Part shown: one piece after another, positions 4,941-7,500 of the stretch
How the letters are laid out: each line of letters starts with the position of its first letter
Position numbering within the stretch: position 1 is the first letter of the stretch
Assembly (NCBI GenBank): GCA_031288815.1
Contig: JAITQR010000091.1
Coordinates: 1-7,500 of the forward strand
DNA from: Treponema sp.
GTDB taxonomy: Bacteria > Spirochaetota > Spirochaetia > Treponematales > Breznakiellaceae
Length of the DNA stretch: 7,500 nt
Direction of reading: 5' to 3'
Made by a program: the position numbers and the translations under genes
Notes under the pieces: generated by a model
What the model saw: only the letters and a program-made list of their open reading frames with translations
The model's database searches: none
Told to the model about the DNA's origin: nothing

Positions 4941-6059
4941 CTATAAGGCTTCCCGCTCCAGGGAGGCGAGGATAAAGGGGCCGAGCCCCTTGAAATCGTC
5001 CATGACCACCGGTTCGCTCAGGTAGTAGTTGAAGGATCCGTCCCGGTAGGGGTTTCCGCCCAGTCCGGCTACCTTGCATATCCCCATAAGGTGGAGTTCA
5101 CCGGAGGAATCCTCCCGCAGTTTTTCCCGCAGAAGGCCCTCGTAACCGGCCAGGGCGGCTTCCCGGGCCCTGGGGATATCCTCCTCTCCAAGGATTCCCG
5201 AACGGATCGCCTTAAAGAGAAAATAGACGAACATGGCGGAGGCCGAACTTTCCAGATAGTTTTTTTCTTCCTGCCCCTTGTCCAGAATCTGGTACCAGAG
5301 CCCGCTTTTCTTGTCCTGAAATTCCAGCACGGGGCCGCTTAGCCGGTTTGCGATAGCTTTCAGGGTTTCCCGCTGGCCCCGGCGGGCGGGAGGGATAAAA
5401 TCGAGGACGTCGACTAGGGCCATGCAGTACCAGCCCATGGCCCGGCCCCAGAAGTGGGGAGAACAGCCCGTGCCGGGATTTGCCCAGGGCTGGCCGCGGG
5501 ATTCGTCCCAGGCGTGGTAAAGAAGACCGGTTTCCCTGTCCCGCGCCCTGGACTCAATCAGCACGAACTGGAGGATCAGATCGTCAAAATCCTCCGGTTC
5601 GCCGAATTCCGCCGTATAGCCGGCGTAGAAAGGCCCCTGCATGAAAAGGCCGTCCAGCCACATCTGGCGGGGGTATATCTGCTTGTGCCAGAAACCGCCC
5701 TCTTTGGTCCGGGGCTGGTTCCGGAGCTGGTTGCGGAGACGTTCAATGGCGATGCGGTACTTTTCCTCCCCGTACTTTTTGTGGAGCAGCAGCAGGGCCT
5801 TACCGGGCTTGACCATATCCAGGTTGTATTCATCTTCCCGATACTCAGCGATGCCGCCGTCTTTCCCAATCACGGCGTCGTACATGGTCTTGACCCAGCG
5901 GCAGTATTCTTCTTCCCCGCTTTGTTCCCCCACGGTAAAGATGCTTTCCAGAACAAGGCCGTGGGTATAGCTCCATTTTACCATTTCCGGGGAATAGCGG
6001 TTCATCACCGACCGGGCCATCCGTTTGGACAGGGAAACTGTTTTGTCAGCAGGGGACAT
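4941..6059 (-). CDS. GH105 unsaturated glycuronyl (rhamnogalacturonyl) hydrolase, YteR/YesR-like
   Basis: Hydrolyses the 4,5-unsaturated uronic acid that polysaccharide lyases leave at the non-reducing end of pectic (rhamnogalacturonan) or similar oligosaccharides, via hydration of the double bond. The 372 residues match YteR-type enzymes and there is no signal peptide, so it acts in the cytoplasm on imported products. The (alpha/alpha)6-barrel motifs are in order: WSYTHGLVL (29-37), YPRQMWLDGLFM (129-140) with proposed general acid/base Asp136, GLLYHAWDE (178-186) with His182, FWGRAMGWY (203-211) with Trp204, Arg206 and Trp210, and LWYQILDKG with YLESSASAMF (254-277). Spacing of Asp136, His182, Arg206 and Trp210 equals that of YteR Asp143, His189, Arg213 and Trp217 as I recall them. 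ATG 6059 is preceded by AAGGA seven to eight bases away. It is last in its operon, 39 bases after the esterase stop. The exact glycosidic linkage cleaved is not determinable here. Confidence 0.93.
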   Translation of the reverse strand: MSPADKTVSLSKRMARSVMNRYSPEMVKWSYTHGLVLESIFTVGEQSGEEEYCRWVKTMYDAVIGKDGGIAEYREDEYNLDMVKPGKALLLLHKKYGEEKYRIAIERLRNQLRNQPRTKEGGFWHKQIYPRQMWLDGLFMQGPFYAGYTAEFGEPEDFDDLILQFVLIESRARDRETGLLYHAWDESRGQPWANPGTGCSPHFWGRAMGWYCMALVDVLDFIPPARRGQRETLKAIANRLSGPVLEFQDKKSGLWYQILDKGQEEKNYLESSASAMFVYFLFKAIRSGILGEEDIPRAREAALAGYEGLLREKLREDSSGELHLMGICKVAGLGGNPYRDGSFNYYLSEPVVMDDFKGLGPFILASLEREAL

Positions 6060-6098
6060 TCTTTTTCCTTTTTAGCCGCTGTTTCAGGCCGCTCCCTA

Positions 6099-7109
6099 TC
6101 AAACCCAGCCGGTTACCGCCATAAAGGCGTCCCATGCCGGTACGGGGTAAAAGCCATGACCGCCCTCCGCGATAACGTGAACGCATTTGTCCCCGGCGGA
6201 GAGGGTTTCGTAAATTTCCCTTGTTTTGCCAAACTGTTTCACCGCCCCTTCAAGGGGAAAAATCCGATCCTGGTTTCCGTTTACGATAACCAGAGGCCGG
6301 GGGGCGATGAGTCCCGCCAGGTCTCCCATATCGAAATATTCCGCCGTGTGGGGAACGTGGTTGCAGGTGCAGTGGCTGATCAGTCCGATAGAATCTTTGT
6401 AGCTACAGAAGCAGGCCGCCGGCATGGCCGCGGCGATCCGGGCGTCCACAATGGCTGAATAGAAGCAGGTGGTACCGCCCCCGGAAACGCCCATAACGGC
6501 GATACGATCCGGATCGAAGCCTTCAAGGCGGCGGGTGACTACGTCAACGGTCCGCGTGATATCCCAAACCCGTTCCCCCTGGAGGGTCCTCCCCACCAGC
6601 AGGGCCGATCCGGAAAGAAGGCGGCAGTTGGGCTTGTGGTCCTCCGGCATGCCGCCGTTTTCCCCGAAACCCCGTAGTTCCACTGCCAGGGCCGCCATGC
6701 CCCGCTGGACGCATTGGAGGGCGTAGGCGTGGGAACTATTTTTAACGGATTCGTCTTCCTCTCCCTCCAGGTTCCGGCCCAAGGACAGGTGCATACCCGT
6801 GCCGTGTCCCTGGAGGCATATAACCAGCGGCGGATTCGAGCTCCCCTTGGGTATCAGGATATGAGCGGGAAGGCGGACGTAAGGCTCGGATGTAAAGTGA
6901 AAGCGGGTTTCCCGGTAGCTTTCGTGTTCCCTGGTCCATTCAACGGTAAACTCGTCGTCCTCAGGCTTTTCCGCGGGCATAGCCAGCAGCTCTACTATTT
7001 TTTTCCCGGCCCTTTGCCGCCACGCCGCCGGATCTGTTCCCCGGTACGACAAAGGCATAGACAGGGTTTCAAACTGGTGTCTTCTCAGTTCTAAGGGATC
7101 GTATATCAT
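6099..7109 (-). CDS. Alpha/beta-hydrolase, dienelactone hydrolase/acetyl-esterase-like; candidate carbohydrate esterase
   Basis: Serine hydrolase likely to remove acyl (acetyl) or methyl ester groups from imported oligosaccharides. The 336 residues have no signal peptide, so it is cytoplasmic. A non-catalytic N-terminal part (1-90) ends in a beta-rich stretch (RLPAHILIPKG, 79-89). The alpha/beta-hydrolase core follows: oxyanion-region QGHGTGM (100-106), nucleophile elbow GVSGGG (207-212) with Ser209, acid Asp281 in GNQDRIFP (278-285), and His318 in GGHGFYP (316-322). All three triad members are present, so it looks active. A Cys/His-rich stretch (233-254, with CFC and HCTCNH) lies between strand and acid. 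ATG 7109 has GGAGG at 7124-7120. It follows the binding-protein gene by 30 bases and precedes the GH105 gene, so it is probably cotranscribed with both. Pectin/xylan acetyl esterase or a CE19-like methylesterase are the options; no precise family can be assigned by eye. Confidence 0.82.
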   Translation of the reverse strand: MIYDPLELRRHQFETLSMPLSYRGTDPAAWRQRAGKKIVELLAMPAEKPEDDEFTVEWTREHESYRETRFHFTSEPYVRLPAHILIPKGSSNPPLVICLQGHGTGMHLSLGRNLEGEEDESVKNSSHAYALQCVQRGMAALAVELRGFGENGGMPEDHKPNCRLLSGSALLVGRTLQGERVWDITRTVDVVTRRLEGFDPDRIAVMGVSGGGTTCFYSAIVDARIAAAMPAACFCSYKDSIGLISHCTCNHVPHTAEYFDMGDLAGLIAPRPLVIVNGNQDRIFPLEGAVKQFGKTREIYETLSAGDKCVHVIAEGGHGFYPVPAWDAFMAVTGWV

Positions 7110-7139
7110 GCCTTGTTATCCTCCGGTAGTACCGTTTTT

Positions 7140-7500
7140 CTAGTTCAAAAACCCGGAAGCCTGGGCCGCTTCAATACCGGCCTTTTCCCAGGCCGCGCCT
7201 CCCAACCGGTCAAATTCGGCAACCCACGCGGTCCAGTTGGCCCGGTTCAACACCCGGTTTCCGGTTACAAATTCGGTAACTCCCTGTTCGTAGAACCGCT
7301 TTAGATCCGTATCAGGCAGGGGCAGGGTATCCGCGCCGGATGTAAAAGTCCAGGGCCGCCCGAGCATGTCGTTCAATACCGTGAAAGGACTCATGGGCTT
7401 CTTTGAATTCGTGGTGACGTAATCCGGGGAGACCACTTTGAGACCCTCCAGACTGCCGTAACTTACCAGTCCGCCGGGGGCGGACCGTATTCGGAATAAG
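7140..7500 (-). CDS. Second extracellular solute-binding protein, C-terminal 119 residues only
   Basis: An open frame enters from the right edge and ends at TAG 7142-7140. The visible part reads like the C-terminal lobe of a family-1 sugar-binding protein: VVSPDYVTTNSKKP, a PWTF segment, FYEQGVTEFVTGNRVLN, then an amphipathic stretch, ANWTAWVAEFDRLGGAAWEKAGIEA, ending ASGFLN. The FVTGNR...NW..WVAEFDRLGG pattern corresponds to the usual C-terminal 'ITG.R.l..W..fv..lk.lGG' ending of LplA-like binding proteins. It shares no evident close identity with the C-terminus of the first binding protein (3348-4868), so it is not a simple recent duplicate. It is first of the visible minus-strand genes, 30 bases before the esterase. 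Its permeases are expected to lie right of the window. The true start is outside. Confidence 0.7.
   Translation of the reverse strand, partial: LFRIRSAPGGLVSYGSLEGLKVVSPDYVTTNSKKPMSPFTVLNDMLGRPWTFTSGADTLPLPDTDLKRFYEQGVTEFVTGNRVLNRANWTAWVAEFDRLGGAAWEKAGIEAAQASGFLN

Noticed and set aside
6060..6098. Repeated GCCGCT in the gap between esterase and GH105
   Set aside because: It is a direct, not inverted, repeat of six bases and fits chance; it forms no hairpin.
5454..6458. Plus-strand open frame of 334 codons
   Set aside because: It is antisense to the well-supported GH105 and esterase genes, spans their intergenic gap, has no family motifs, and is explained by GC-biased codon use on the other strand.

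Overview
The window reads as part of a chromosomal carbohydrate-utilisation region in a bacterium with moderately high GC coding DNA (mid-50s % by eye). A treponeme-like spirochaete is the best guess. The aminotransferase at the left edge closely resembles Treponema denticola cystalysin as I remember it, including the same numbering for the PLP lysine. The LplB/YtcP-type permeases and binding proteins are also common in free-living and gut spirochaetes. Paenibacillus or Lachnospiraceae-type Firmicutes share these families and cannot be excluded. No search was run.

Layout. (1) Positions 1-938, minus strand: 5' part (312 codons) of a MalY/PatB-family PLP carbon-sulfur lyase, running off the left edge. 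(2) Positions 939-1427: an AT-richer, gene-free divergent intergenic region. It holds several inverted repeats, a plus-strand terminator-like hairpin, a good sigma-70-type promoter and a hairpin touching the Shine-Dalgarno site of the next gene. (3) Positions 1428-4868, plus strand: a three-gene sugar ABC importer operon of permease (TTG start), permease (GTG start, 1 bp gap) and periplasmic solute-binding protein. No ATPase gene is present, so a shared MsmX/MsmK-like ATPase elsewhere is the likely energiser. (4) Positions 4883-4926: a strong symmetrical bidirectional terminator. (5) Positions 4941-7500, minus strand: a convergent operon read right to left, with the C-terminal end of a second, apparently unrelated solute-binding protein, then a cytoplasmic alpha/beta-hydrolase (candidate sugar esterase), then a GH105 unsaturated glycuronyl hydrolase.

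How the genes may work together (inference): oligosaccharides released from pectin or similar acidic polysaccharides enter through binding-protein-dependent CUT1-type importers. The cytoplasmic esterase would strip acyl or methyl groups, and the GH105 enzyme would remove the unsaturated uronic acid left at the non-reducing end by a polysaccharide lyase. The logic matches the Bacillus subtilis yte/ytc rhamnogalacturonan cluster (YteP-YtcP-YtcQ importer plus YteR). The aminotransferase is probably functionally separate.

I see no transposon, CRISPR array, tRNA or rRNA and no clearly new biological system. The least explained DNA is the 939-1427 intergenic region.
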